Shown here: positions 34,722-44,288 of the stretch, piece by piece
Layout: each line of letters opens with the position of its first letter
How positions within the stretch are numbered: position 1 is the first letter of the stretch
Assembly (NCBI GenBank): GCA_041394325.1
Contig: JAWKIJ010000001.1
Location: 124,001 to 188,000 of the forward strand
Length of the DNA stretch: 64,000 nucleotides
Origin: JAWKIJ01 sp041394325
GTDB lineage: Bacteria; Actinomycetota; Acidimicrobiia; Acidimicrobiales; Microtrichaceae
Direction of reading: 5' to 3'
The notes under the pieces: model-generated
Database searches by the model: none
Told to the model about the DNA's origin: nothing
Seen by the model: the letters and a program-made list of their open reading frames with translations, nothing else
Made by a program: the position numbers and the translations under genes

Positions 34722-36150
34722 GCGACCGCCTGGTCGTCGCCGGACTCGCCCGCGTCCGCTCGGCCTGGTTCGCCGACGTCGCCCGCTGGGCCAACGGCGC
34801 GCACATCGGCATCGACTCCTGAAGTGCGTGAGCCCCGCCGACCTCGTCAACCGAGTGGGAGGACCGCGCCCGGTCGGCGCGGTGCTGCTCGGCGCGGATA
34901 CGGGGCTCCTCGACCGGTCGCTGTTCGCCCAACTCGCCGACTCGGGTGCCGGGATCGTCGTCGTCAGCGACGACGACGAACCGGAGCATTCCGACGAGTG
35001 GCTCGACATGGGAGCGGATTCCATACTGGAACTGCCGTTCGACTCGGCGCGCCTGATGGAAGTGCTCGCGCCCTTCGGCAGCCCCTGTCGCGTCGACGAG
35101 CCCTCGACCTCGGGACACGCCGCTGCGGCCGATCCCGACGACCGGCTGGGTGTCGTGGTCCACCCGGCGCACGACACCGCGGCGCACGACAGCCATGCCG
35201 CGGAGCAGACCGTGCCGCCCGACGGTGGCGCCGGCATCGCCCGACGCGCCCGTCCGACCCGTGAGGCCGATCCTCTCGTCGAGACGGCGGCGGCACGCGG
35301 ATTCCGCGGCTCACTGCTCGCCGTGGTCGGTGTTCGAGGGACCGGTACATCGACGATCGCGATGGCGATCGCGCAGGGGGCCGCCCGGGGCGATATGGCG
35401 GGTTCGGTGCTCCTCGCGGACCTCGCTCGGCGAGGGGACCTGGCCATGTACCACGATGTCGGCGACGTGGTGCCGGGGCTCCAGGAGGTGGTGGAGGCCC
35501 ACCGCGGCGCACCGCCGGCGCGGGCGGCGCTGCGCTCGATGCTCTTCGACATCGACACCCGCGGCTACGGACTGTTGTTGGGCCTGCGACGTGACCGGGA
35601 CTGGGTCTCCTTGCGTTACGACGCGCTGGTGCGATCGCTCGACGCGCTCCGCTCGATGTTCCGCCTCACCGTCGCCGACTGCTCACCGGATCTCGACGGG
35701 CGGCTCGAAACCGGCTCGCGCGACGTCGAGGGTCGCAACGCGCCCGGCCGGGTGTCGGTGCTCGCGGCCGACGCGGTCGTCGCCGTCGGCGACCCCACCC
35801 TTCGGGGGATGCGCTCGCTCGTCGAACTGCAGACCTCGCTTGTGGAGGTAGGGGTCGATCCGTCCCGCATCCTCCGGGTCCTCAACCGTGCGCCTCGATC
35901 ACCGCGCGTCCGGTCGGAGTTGACGTCGACCCTGGCCGACCTGGGTCCGGTGTGCGCCGCGCGGCCGTTGGTGTTCGTCGCGGAACGCCGCGGCGTGGAG
36001 TCCGCGCACGCGGTCGCCGCACCGCTGCCGACGGCGTTGTGCGACCCGTTGGAGTCGGCCCTCCGCTCCCTGCTCGACGGGAGTGTGGGCACGTTCCACA
36101 CCTGGGCCCCCGACCGCGATGGCGGCGTAGATCTACCCGTCGCGGTCTGA
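34718..36150 (+). pseudogene. TadZ/CpaE-like ATPase of the Tad pilus system, one frame break
   Basis: About 478 residues when one C is restored near 34816 (giving HIGIDLLKCV in place of a stop). The N-terminal half is a receiver-like domain without clear phosphoacceptor (GAVLLGADTG, GIVVVSDDDEP). The second half is a MinD/ParA-like ATPase: VVGVRGTGTSTIAMAIA at the Walker A position, VLLADLARRGDLAMY, FRLTVADCSPDL, VVAVGDPTLRGMRSL, RVLNRAP. The usual P-loop Lys (GK[ST]) is Thr here, consistent with the atypical Walker A of TadZ proteins. TadZ marks where the pilus is built. It is coupled to cpaB by an ATGA overlap, 19 kb from the main tad operon. Confidence 0.72.
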
Positions 36151-36188
36151 AGCGGACGGTCCGCCCCTCACCGCTCTAGGGTCCGGGC

Positions 36189-36998
36189 GTGAGCGATCTG
36201 AGCCTCGACCACCTGTTCGGCGTGAGGGACAAGGTGGTGCTCGTCACCGGCGGGTCCCGTGGGATCGGCGAGATGATCGCCGCCGGCTTCCTGGCGAACG
36301 GAGCGCGCGTCTACCTCACCTCCCGCAAGGCGGCAGCGTGTGACGCCGCCGCACGGCGCCTCGGTGACACCTACGGAGGGACCTGCGTGTCGATTCCGGG
36401 CAACGTCGCCACCCTCGACGGGATCGACGACCTCGTCACGGCGTTGCGAGCACGGGAGGACCGGCTCGACGTGCTCGTCAACAACGCCGGCGTGTCGTGG
36501 GGTGCTCCGCTCGACGACTTCCCCGAGATCGGGTGGGACAAGGTGATGGACACCAACGTCAAGGGTGTGTTCTTCCTCACGCAGCGCCTCCTCCCCTCCT
36601 GGAGGCCTCGGCGACGGTGGACGATCCGGCACGCGTCGTCAACATCGGGTCGGTCGACGGGATCCGCACCCCGCGCGTTCGACACGCACTCCTACGGACC
36701 CTCCAAGGCCGCGGTCCATGCCCTCACCCGCCAGATGGCGGCGAAGCTCGTCACCCGCAACGTCCTGGTCAACGCGATCGCGCCGGGACCGTTTCCCACG
36801 TGGATGCTCAGCACCGGCCTGGGTACCGGCGGAGACGTCGACGGCACGGACTGGGATTCGCTCGGTCGCGCCATGCCCCGCGGTCGGATCGGCACGCCCG
36901 AGGACATCGCCGGCCTGGCGCTGTTCCTCGCGTCACGGGCCGGGGCCTTCACCGTGGGCGAGGTGATCACCTGCGACGGCGGACTGGTCGTCAGCTGA
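36189..36998 (+). pseudogene. Short-chain dehydrogenase/reductase, internally frame-shifted
   Basis: A 269-residue SDR fold. TGGSRGIGEMIA binds NAD(P), NNAG is present (LVNNAGVSWG), and the catalytic SYGPSK Tyr and Lys follow. Between about 36595 and 36670 the frame is displaced: a shifted frame reads LLEASATVDDPARVVNIGS, the conserved strand with the catalytic Ser. One C missing in the CCCC run near 36596 and one CG missing near 36675 account for this. The frame closes again, so it looks like a continuous gene with about 25 wrong residues. GTG start, 6 bp after TAGGGT (leaderless-like). Substrate unknown. Confidence 0.8.
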
Positions 36999-37925
36999 GC
37001 CCGGTCGGCCACCCATCGGGCGTCGGTTCGTCGGTCGCCCGACTATCCGCGACGCCACCTCGGGATCGGACACGACCAACAGGTCGGTAGTCACGACCGG
37101 GGCCGAATGCACCTCGTCGATCGACCCGTCGTGCGTCACCGACCAGGTGGCGCCCAGGGTGGACAGGGTCGCGAACAGCGCGTCGGCGTCGGTGCCGGCC
37201 CGACGGAGGTGATCCGGATCGAACTCGACCAGCAGCACCCTCGTACCTGCGTTGCGGAGCGTGTCGCGTGCCCCCTCCATGATGTGCGCCTCCCAACCCT
37301 CCGCGTCGATCTTCATCAGGAGCCGTCGCCCCCTGACCAGTCCCTCACCCGCACCGTCATCGCCCGCGCCGGCGAGCAGCGCGTCGACCGTCCGTACCGG
37401 CACCTCGATCCCCACCGTCGACGCGGTGGCCGCCCCGGGTGCGATCGATGCCGAGCCGCTCCACTGTGGATCGACGTGGAGCACGGCGTTTCCACCGTCG
37501 ACGTCGGACACCAGACAGCGGTGCAGCCGGATCCGGCCTGAGTCGGGGTGGTGGGCGATCGACCGTTCGAGCAGGTCGGCGACACGGGGATTGCCCTCCA
37601 CCGCGTACACGGTCGAGGCGACCCGATAGCGAGGCGCCAGGGTCAGCTCGCCGTAGTTGGCCCCCACGTCGACGACGACGTCGGGGCCCAGCACGTCGAC
37701 ACAACGGCACCACAGCGCGATCAGTGCGGGTTGGTGGCCGCGGCCCAGACCATGCACGATCCCCCACCCCCGCGGCTCGGCCGGATCGACATGGATCACG
37801 TGACCGGACGGAGCAAGAGTGATCCACGCCGGCCGCCATCGATGCGTCACCAGGAGGATCCGTATCCGGGTGCGGACCTCCTTGAGCATCGGGTTCCCCG
37901 CGAGCCGGCGACGAAGCGAACTCAT
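36933..37925 (-). CDS. FkbM-family methyltransferase
   Basis: A 330-residue SAM-dependent methyltransferase. FkbM signatures are VVDVGANYGELTLA, VYAVEGNPRVADLLERSI, and RRLLMKIDAEGWEAHIMEGA (the KIDxEGxE motif), then VLLVEFDP. The family O-methylates sugars, lipids or polyketides. The start MSSLRRRLAGNP was chosen; an upstream GTG is possible. Its last about 20 codons overlap the convergent SDR gene by 66 bp, unusually long, so the C-terminal end may be misplaced by an unseen indel. It is divergent from the dioxygenase gene. Confidence 0.85.
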   Translation of the reverse strand: MSSLRRRLAGNPMLKEVRTRIRILLVTHRWRPAWITLAPSGHVIHVDPAEPRGWGIVHGLGRGHQPALIALWCRCVDVLGPDVVVDVGANYGELTLAPRYRVASTVYAVEGNPRVADLLERSIAHHPDSGRIRLHRCLVSDVDGGNAVLHVDPQWSGSASIAPGAATASTVGIEVPVRTVDALLAGAGDDGAGEGLVRGRRLLMKIDAEGWEAHIMEGARDTLRNAGTRVLLVEFDPDHLRRAGTDADALFATLSTLGATWSVTHDGSIDEVHSAPVVTTDLLVVSDPEVASRIVGRPTNRRPMGGRPGSADDQSAVAGDHLAHGEGPGP

Positions 37926-37969
37926 CGACGCGGGACGATATCGTTCGGACCCGACCACGAGTCGGGAGC

Positions 37970-38918
37970 ATGCATCCGGAGGGACTTGTGGGACACCTTT
38001 CCAACCTTCGTTCGGCGGCGGGACGGGCGAAACGGATCGAGGATCCGCTGCTCAACCGCGCGGGACTCCAGGTGGCCCGCACGGTCGCGGCCCGCGCCGT
38101 CGCGTCCACGCGGCGATGGCCCGAACCCGCCGACCCCGACGTGGTCGACTGGCTCAAGCGGCTCCGGTCACACGGCTACGTGGAGGTCCCAGACTTCCTC
38201 CCCGCCGAGGGGTTCGCGGCCGTCCGCGACGCAGCGAACGGATGCCTCGACGGCTCCGCGCCCGTGGTCCGCACACCGCAGGGGTGTACGGGTGGACACC
38301 GTCTGGCGAATGGACGCACCCGAAGCGCTCCGGGGCGAACTGGACCGCTTCTTCACCGACGAACGACTCGTCGCGCTGGCGAGTGCCGCCGAACGGGTCA
38401 CGATCCCGCCCGGGGCGGGGCGATGTCACGTGCAACTCGTGACCCAGGTGTCCGAGGAGGTCGACGACCAGTCGCATGTCCACGTCGACACGTTCCACCC
38501 GACCCACAAGGTCTGGCTGTACCTCACCGACGTCGAACCCGACGACGGTACCCTCACGTACTACCCGCGCAGCCACCGGCTCTCGGTCGCAGGGCTCTCG
38601 GGCGTGTACCGCGACAGCATCCACCCCGTCGCGGAGGCGTCGCGACGGGTCCCTCCTCGAGAGATCGCCCGCCGCGGGCTCGATCCCCGACACTTCACCG
38701 CGCGCGCCAACACCATGGTCATGGCCGACACCTCCGGTTATCACGCCCGACGTCAGGGCAGACCCGGAGGTTCACGCCTCGCACTGCACATGGAGTTCCG
38801 ACCGGATCCGTTCATCCGCGACGAGCCGATGGTCCTGGACCATCCCACCGCCGTGTCCGATGAGCCGTCTCCGCGGAGCAACGATCCGACCGTGTGGAGG
38901 GACCGCGTGCGGCGGTGA
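37970..38918 (+). pseudogene. Phytanoyl-CoA dioxygenase (PhyH) family protein, one frame break
   Basis: About 316 residues when repaired. The N-terminus has LRSHGYVEVPDFLPAEGF, the usual PhyH opening. A break near 38283 is cured by adding one G to GGGG (PQGGVRVDTVWRM). The continuation has the Fe(II) facial triad: HVDTFHP (H-x-D), and the distal His in ADTSGYHARRQG with the 2-oxoglutarate-binding Arg, plus LYLTDVEPDDGTLTYYPRSH. Such enzymes hydroxylate lipids or small molecules using 2-oxoglutarate and O2. A GTG at 37988 with GGAGGG upstream is an equally good start. The 3' end overlaps the histidine kinase gene by 107 bp. Confidence 0.8.
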
Positions 38919-40320
38919 ACTCGACCTCGGCGAGGAGACCGGTGCCCTCGCCCGGTTGTGCCAAGCGGACCGTACCGTGCATGGAGCCGACGATCGCGGC
39001 GACGATGCTGAGCCCCAGACCCGAACCACCCGAGGCGCGGCTACGCGACGGGTCGGCACGCCAGAACCGCTCGAACGCCCGGTCCGCTACGTCGGGGGCG
39101 AGCCCCGGCCCGTGATCACGAACGGCGAGGCGAACCCGATCACCGCCGCCCACCACGCCGACCTCCACCTCCACCTCCGTACCGTCGGGGGTGTGGATTG
39201 CCGCGTTGGTCAACAGGTTGAGGACGACCTGGTGCAGCCGGTCCGGGTCGCCCGACACGGTGGCCGGCTCGATCCGTGCGGTCACGGGATGCTGAGGGTG
39301 GCGCACCCTGAAGTCGTCGACGGCGTCCGCCACGATTCGGTCGAGGGCGACGGGCTGCTCCGATGCCGGGAGATCCCGGTCCAGGCGTGCGAGGGTCAGG
39401 AGATCCTCGACCAGGCGACCCATCCGGACCGATTCGGCCTCGGTCCGGGCCATCGCCGCATCGAGCCGGTAGGGATCGTCGAGGCCCCCCAAGCGGAACA
39501 GCTCGGCATAGCCGCGCACCGTCGTCACCGGTGTGCGAAGCTCGTGCGGCGCGTCCGCGACGAAACGACGGAGCCGCTCCTCGGTGGCGGCACGTTCCGC
39601 GAACGCCGACTCGATGCGTTCGAGCATGGTGTTGAGCGCGACACCCAGTTCGTGGGCCTCGGTGCCCGGCGCCTCCTCGGGCACGCGGTGGGAGAGGTCG
39701 CCGCCCGCGATCGTCACGGCCGACTCGGTCATGCGCCGGACCGGCCTGACGCCCAGACGCAGCACCCACCACAGGATCAGCCCCAGCACCAGCAGCACCG
39801 AGGTCGTGGAGATCGCCTCGGTGACGATCAACCGGTCCACGGTTGCGTCCACGTCGTCGAGGGGCATCCCGAGCACGACGAGGTTGCCGTCGGCGTCGAC
39901 GCCGGCCGCGACCCGGTAGCGCGAACCGTCGACGTTCGAGTTGACCGTCTCGATACCTCCGTCACGGGCCAGGCGCCGGGCATCGGCTGCTCCGAGCCGC
40001 GGCACGGCAACCGCCGTCGTCCCCCTTCCCGGCGAGAGGCGGGTCTCGAGTTCGCCGTCGACCATGATGCCGGCGTAGACGGAACTGAACGCTCCGGCGT
40101 CGGGGGTGCCCGGTGCCGGCGACGACCCGGGACCGACGTCGCCACCCGGCGGGGGCACCCGGGGGCCACTCCCCCGAGGGCCCGAGGCGAATCGACCCAA
40201 CTGATGGTCGACCTGGTCGATCAGGTAGCTCGAGGTGATCGAGGTCACGATCCACGACGCGGCGACGAGGAATCCCGCCACGACCGCCATGGCGACCAGC
40301 ATCCGGGCCTTGAGGGTCAC
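38812..40320 (-). CDS. Sensor histidine kinase (OmpR-partner type)
   Basis: 502 residues. Membrane helix 1 (MLVAMAVVAGFLVAASWIV), an extracytoplasmic sensor domain of about 120 residues, helix 2 (TTSVLLVLGLILWWVL), a HAMP domain, then HisKA with the phospho-His in DAPHELRTPVTTV (the usual DASHELRTP has Ser where Pro is found). The ATP-binding domain has NLLTNAAIHTPDG (N box), RDHGPGLAP (G1) and GGSGLGLSIVAAI (G2). GTG start 7 bp after the response-regulator stop, so the two form one operon. The C-terminal 30 residues run past the normal end and overlap the dioxygenase gene. Confidence 0.92.
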   Translation of the reverse strand: MTLKARMLVAMAVVAGFLVAASWIVTSITSSYLIDQVDHQLGRFASGPRGSGPRVPPPGGDVGPGSSPAPGTPDAGAFSSVYAGIMVDGELETRLSPGRGTTAVAVPRLGAADARRLARDGGIETVNSNVDGSRYRVAAGVDADGNLVVLGMPLDDVDATVDRLIVTEAISTTSVLLVLGLILWWVLRLGVRPVRRMTESAVTIAGGDLSHRVPEEAPGTEAHELGVALNTMLERIESAFAERAATEERLRRFVADAPHELRTPVTTVRGYAELFRLGGLDDPYRLDAAMARTEAESVRMGRLVEDLLTLARLDRDLPASEQPVALDRIVADAVDDFRVRHPQHPVTARIEPATVSGDPDRLHQVVLNLLTNAAIHTPDGTEVEVEVGVVGGGDRVRLAVRDHGPGLAPDVADRAFERFWRADPSRSRASGGSGLGLSIVAAIVGSMHGTVRLAQPGEGTGLLAEVEFTAARGPSTRSDRCSAETAHRTRRWDGPGPSARRG

Positions 40321-40327
40321 GTTTGGC

Positions 40328-41014
40328 TCAGCGCTGGCTGCGCAGCGTGTAGCCGACGCCGCGGATGGTGTGGATGAGCTTGGGTTCGGACCGATCGACC
40401 TTGCGGCGCAGGTAGCCGATGTAGGTCTCGACGATCCCACCGTCCCCCCCGAAGTCGAAGTTCCAGACGTGGTCGAGGATCTGGGCCTTACTGAGGACCC
40501 TCCCCTGGTTCTGGAGCAGGAAGCGCAACAGGTTGAACTCGGTCGGGGACAGTGCGACCTCCTCGCCGGCGCGGGTGACGCGATGTGCATCGTGGTCGAG
40601 GATGAGATCCTCACACCGCAGGATCGAGTCCATCGTCGGACCCGCACCGGTGCGACGGAGCACGGCGTTGATCCGGGCCACGAGCTCCTCGAGGCTGAAC
40701 GGCTTGACGAGGTAGTCGTCCCCACCCAGGGTGAGGCCACGGACCACATCCGCGGTGCCGTCGCGTGCGGTGAGGAACACGACGGGCGCCTTCACCCCGT
40801 CGTTGCGCATCCGCCGACAGACCTCGAAGCCGTCCAGGTCGGGCATCATCACGTCCAGCACGACCAGATCGGGCGCGACCCGCGCCACCTCGGCCAACGC
40901 CTGACGACCGGCGGCGAAGGAGCGGACGTCGAAACCGTGGTGGGCGAGGGCCGCCTCCAACATCGAACGGAGGTGGTCCTCGTCGTCGACGAGCAGGATG
41001 GTTGCAGCACTCAT
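40328..41014 (-). CDS. OmpR/PhoB-family response regulator
   Basis: A 228-residue two-domain regulator. The receiver has the acidic pocket (LLVDDEDHL), the phosphoacceptor Asp in DLVVLDVMMPDLDG, Thr in VVFLTARDG and Lys in YLVKPFSLEEL. The winged-HTH output domain runs from ALSPTEFNLLRFLLQNQG to SEPKLIHTIRGVGYTLR. It is the partner of the adjacent histidine kinase. It is divergent from the YceI-exporter locus, with 130 bp between starts, so the export genes are the natural candidate target. Confidence 0.95.
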   Translation of the reverse strand: MSAATILLVDDEDHLRSMLEAALAHHGFDVRSFAAGRQALAEVARVAPDLVVLDVMMPDLDGFEVCRRMRNDGVKAPVVFLTARDGTADVVRGLTLGGDDYLVKPFSLEELVARINAVLRRTGAGPTMDSILRCEDLILDHDAHRVTRAGEEVALSPTEFNLLRFLLQNQGRVLSKAQILDHVWNFDFGGDGGIVETYIGYLRRKVDRSEPKLIHTIRGVGYTLRSQR

Positions 41015-41144
41015 GCACCCAGGATCCTCCCAGATCCTGAGAGTCCACCGAGAGCGCGGTGAGGATCGGCCGAGGAGCCGGGATCCCAGCGATCTCCTGC
41101 CGTACTCCCAGCGAACACTCAGACAGGGTCACGAGGCTTCCCTC

Positions 41145-41996
41145 ATGGCTGCACCGATTCCTCCGTCCACCCCTCCGACACCATCCCCGGGCGGCACCCC
41201 GGGTTCGACACCTCCAACTGTCGACACCGACGCACCGGTACGTCACCCGGTTCGGCGCGTGGCCCTCGGCGTGGGCGCGCTCCTGGTCGTGCTGGCGGCC
41301 GCCGGTCTGTGGTGGTTCTTCAGCGGCGACGCGCCCGACCGGGTCGACCTCGAGACCGCCACCCGGGGGGTCCGGACCACTCTTGCCGACTCGAGTCAGG
41401 CAGACGGGGGTACCGGAAGCACCACGAACGAGGCAGCGGACGGACTCGACGGCGAGTGGAAGATCGACACGTCGACCGGCACCTTCGACTTCAAGTCCGC
41501 CACCGGTACCTTCGCAGGGTTCCGGATCAACGAGGTGCTGTCCGGCATCGGCAGCACCGAGGCGGTGGGTCGTACCGGTGACGTCGACGGATCGTTCACC
41601 ATCACCGGTACCACGGTCACCGCCGCGAAGATCGACGTAGACCTCTCGAGTATCACCACCGACGAGTCGATGCGGGATCGCCGTGTCCAGGAGGCACTGG
41701 CCACCGACCGGTACCCCACCGCCACGTTCGAGTTGAGCGACCCGATCGAGCTGGGCGCCGATGTGGCATCGGGTGCCACGGTCGAGGTGGACGCGACCGG
41801 TGAGCTCACGATCCACGGAGTCACCCGCGCCGTCACGGTCCCCCTTCAGGCACGTCTCGTCGACGGCACGGCGGTGGTGGTCGGATCGGTCGACGTCTCC
41901 TTCTCCGACTACGGGGTGAAGGTCCCCTCCTCCATGAGGGTGCTCTCGGTCGAGGACCACGGCACCGTCGAGCTTCAGTTGCTCCTGAAGCGCTGA
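41145..41996 (+). CDS. Membrane-anchored YceI-like domain protein
   Basis: 283 residues. A Pro/Thr-rich cytosolic N-terminus, one membrane helix (ALGVGALLVVLAAAGLWWFF), then an extracytoplasmic YceI-like lipocalin-fold domain: GEWKIDTSTGTFDFKSATGT, FRINEVLSGIG, VDLSSITTDESMRDRRVQ, TATFELSDPIELG, LTIHGVTRAVTVPLQ, VDVSFSDYGVKVPS. YceI proteins bind polyisoprenoid or amphiphilic lipids in a beta-barrel. It is the first gene of the export locus and is followed 6 bp later by the first possible start of a HlyD-type adaptor gene. A lipid-binding partner of the exporter is a sensible guess. Confidence 0.85.
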   Translation: MAAPIPPSTPPTPSPGGTPGSTPPTVDTDAPVRHPVRRVALGVGALLVVLAAAGLWWFFSGDAPDRVDLETATRGVRTTLADSSQADGGTGSTTNEAADGLDGEWKIDTSTGTFDFKSATGTFAGFRINEVLSGIGSTEAVGRTGDVDGSFTITGTTVTAAKIDVDLSSITTDESMRDRRVQEALATDRYPTATFELSDPIELGADVASGATVEVDATGELTIHGVTRAVTVPLQARLVDGTAVVVGSVDVSFSDYGVKVPSSMRVLSVEDHGTVELQLLLKR

Positions 41997-42095
41997 TCGA
42001 CCGTGCGCATCGGCCGCCCGACCATGCTCCGGGGTCTCAGGAAGTTCTCCGGTGCTTCGGAGTCCGCTCCCGGATCGACCCCTCAGGATGAGCCC

Positions 42096-43552
42096 ATGAC
42101 CATCGAATACACCGGGCGGGTCGCTCCACCCCCGGTATCCACCACCATCGGGACGTCCCATGAGGACGGTCCGTACGGACCTCCGACAGAGCGGACCCCG
42201 CGCCGCCGACGGTGGTGGATACCGGTGACCGCCGCATTGCTCCTCACCGCTGCGGCGGTCACCGTGTGGGCCGTCTGGTTCCGTTCCGACGAAGCCTCCG
42301 ACGGCTCCGCGACCGCCACGTCGGTCCGCCAGGTGGTGGCCGTCCAGTCCGCAACGATGGGCACCAGGGTGTCGGCCGAGGGCACCGTCGCCGCGGCCCA
42401 GACCGAGGACCTCTCGTTCACCTCGGCCGGAACCGTCAAGACCGTCGACGTCGCGGCGGGTGACAAGGTGACGGCGGGGCAGGTGCTCGCCACGATCGAC
42501 TCCTCCGAACTTCGGCCTCGGTAGCGGACGCCAGATCGCAGATCGCCACCGCGGAGGCGAAGCTGGCCGACGACGCGGGCGCCGGCGACGAGCAGCTCGA
42601 GGCCGACCGGACCGCACTCGTCTCCGCCCGCGATTCGCTGACCGCCGCCGAGACGGCGCTGGCCGGCGCGCAGCTCACCGCCTCCATCGACGGCATCGTC
42701 ACGAGCGTGGACCTCACCGTCGGTGAGCAGCTCGGCGGCAGCGGTACCGGAGGGACCACCACCACGGGGACCGGGTCGCGCAGCGGACGCTCGGCGTCGA
42801 CCCTCGGGTCCTCCCAGTCGGCCGGTCCCCAGGCGGTCGGTTCCCAACAGCAGAGCTCGTCCACCTCGACACCCCAGATCCAGATCGTCAGCAGCGGACG
42901 CTTCAGCGTCGAGCTGGCCGTCGACGGCTCCGACATCTCCAAGGTCGCCCTCGGCCAGACCGCAACCCTCGACATCTCCACCGCCACAAGCACCTCCGCG
43001 GGCTCCGGCGGATTCGGGGGCGGCGCCGGTTTCCCCGGCGGATTCCCCGGCGGGGGCTCCTCCGCGAACCGTTCGGGGGGCTCGAACGCACAGATCGGCT
43101 CGAGCAACGCAAATGTCGCCACCGCCACCGGCCTGGTCACCTCCGTCGGGCGGGTGGCCGACGCGAGCAGCGGTGTCGCCACCTACCCGGTGACGGTCAC
43201 CTTCGACGCCGACTCGACCAAGGTGTTCGTCGGATCGACCGCCACCGCGGAGATCACCGTCTCCCAGCGCAGCGGCGTACTCCAGATCCCCTCACGGGCG
43301 GTGTCCTCCAGGGGTGGCCGCTCCGTCGTCACCGTCGCGACCGACGGGACCGCCGATGGTGCCACCGAGCAGCGCACCGTCACCACCGGTGAGACCTCCG
43401 GCGCGATGGTCGAGATCACCAGCGGCCTCCGAGCCGGTGAGCAGGTCGTCATCGAACTGCCGGGCAACCCCGAAGCCGGTGGACGACAGCCCGCGATGGG
43501 ACAGGGCGCCGGCGGGTTCGGACCGCCCGGGGCGGCCGGGGCGGGGGACTGA
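42096..43552 (+). pseudogene. HlyD/MacA-type efflux adaptor, one frame break
   Basis: About 485 residues when repaired. Cytosolic tail, membrane helix (VTAALLLTAAAVTVWAVWF), then the biotinyl-lipoyl-like half TVAAAQTEDLSFTSAGTV and TVDVAAGDKVTAGQVLATID. A break at 42515 is cured by one G (SELRASVADARSQIA), resuming with coiled-coil ATAEAKLADDAG, ARDSLTAAETALAG, the second lipoyl half LTASIDGIVTSVDLTVGE, a Gly/Ser-rich insert, beta-barrel and C-terminal VVTVATDGTADGATEQRTV and GLRAGEQVVI. In MacAB-type pumps this protein bridges the ABC permease to the outside. The ATG at 42096 has AGGA upstream; a GTG at 42003 is in frame too. Confidence 0.82.
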
Positions 43553-43553
43553 G

Positions 43554-44288
43554 ATGGACGCCCCCGTCATCGAGCTGCACGATGTGTGCAAGACCTACCG
43601 GACCGGGGCGGTCGAGGTGACCGCACTGGACGGGGTGTCGCTCACCCTCGATGAGAACGAGTACGTCGCGATCATCGGCCCTTCCGGATCGGGCAAGTCG
43701 ACCCTGATGCACGTGCTCGGATGCCTCGACGTTCCCACGAGCGGCTCGTACCGACTGGTGGGCCACGACGTCTCCCGCCTCGACGAGGAGCACCTCGCGG
43801 ATGTCCGCAACCTGTTCGTCGGCTTCGTCTTCCAGCAGTTCCACCTCCTGGGTGAGATGGTCGCCTGGCGCAACGTCGAGCTGCCACTCGTCTACGCAGG
43901 GGTGCCACGACCGCTCCGCCGGGAGCTCGCCATTGAGGCACTCGCCCAGGTCGGCCTCGCTCATAGGGCCGAGCACCGACCCGGTGAGCTCTCGGGTGGC
44001 CAGCAGCAACGCGTCGCGATCGCCCGTGCGCTGGTCACCTCCCCGACACTGATCCTCGCCGACGAGCCGACGGGCAACCTCGACTCGCAATCGTCCGCCG
44101 ACGTGCTCGACGTACTCGACGGCCTCCACTCCCAGGGGTGCACGATCGCCCTGATCACCCACGAGGCGGAGGTCGCGGCACGGGCCGAGCGCGTGGTGGA
44201 GCTACGCGACGGTCGACTGCAGGCCGCACCGCCGGCGGCAGCGGTCGCCGCGACGTCGACGCCCGAACGCGAAGGGGTCCTCCGATGA
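43554..44288 (+). CDS. ABC transporter ATP-binding protein (MacB/LolD type)
   Basis: A 244-residue nucleotide-binding domain. Walker A GPSGSGKSTLMHVLG, Q-loop FVFQQFHLLG, ABC signature ELSGGQQQRVAIARAL, Walker B TLILADEPTGNLD, H-loop ALITHEAEVA. The GNLD segment and short length class it with MacB/LolD ATPases that drive mechanotransmission rather than substrate transport through a channel. It starts 2 bp after the adaptor stop and overlaps the permease start by 4 bp, giving a tightly packed adaptor-ATPase-permease-adaptor operon. Confidence 0.95.
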   Translation: MDAPVIELHDVCKTYRTGAVEVTALDGVSLTLDENEYVAIIGPSGSGKSTLMHVLGCLDVPTSGSYRLVGHDVSRLDEEHLADVRNLFVGFVFQQFHLLGEMVAWRNVELPLVYAGVPRPLRRELAIEALAQVGLAHRAEHRPGELSGGQQQRVAIARALVTSPTLILADEPTGNLDSQSSADVLDVLDGLHSQGCTIALITHEAEVAARAERVVELRDGRLQAAPPAAAVAATSTPEREGVLR

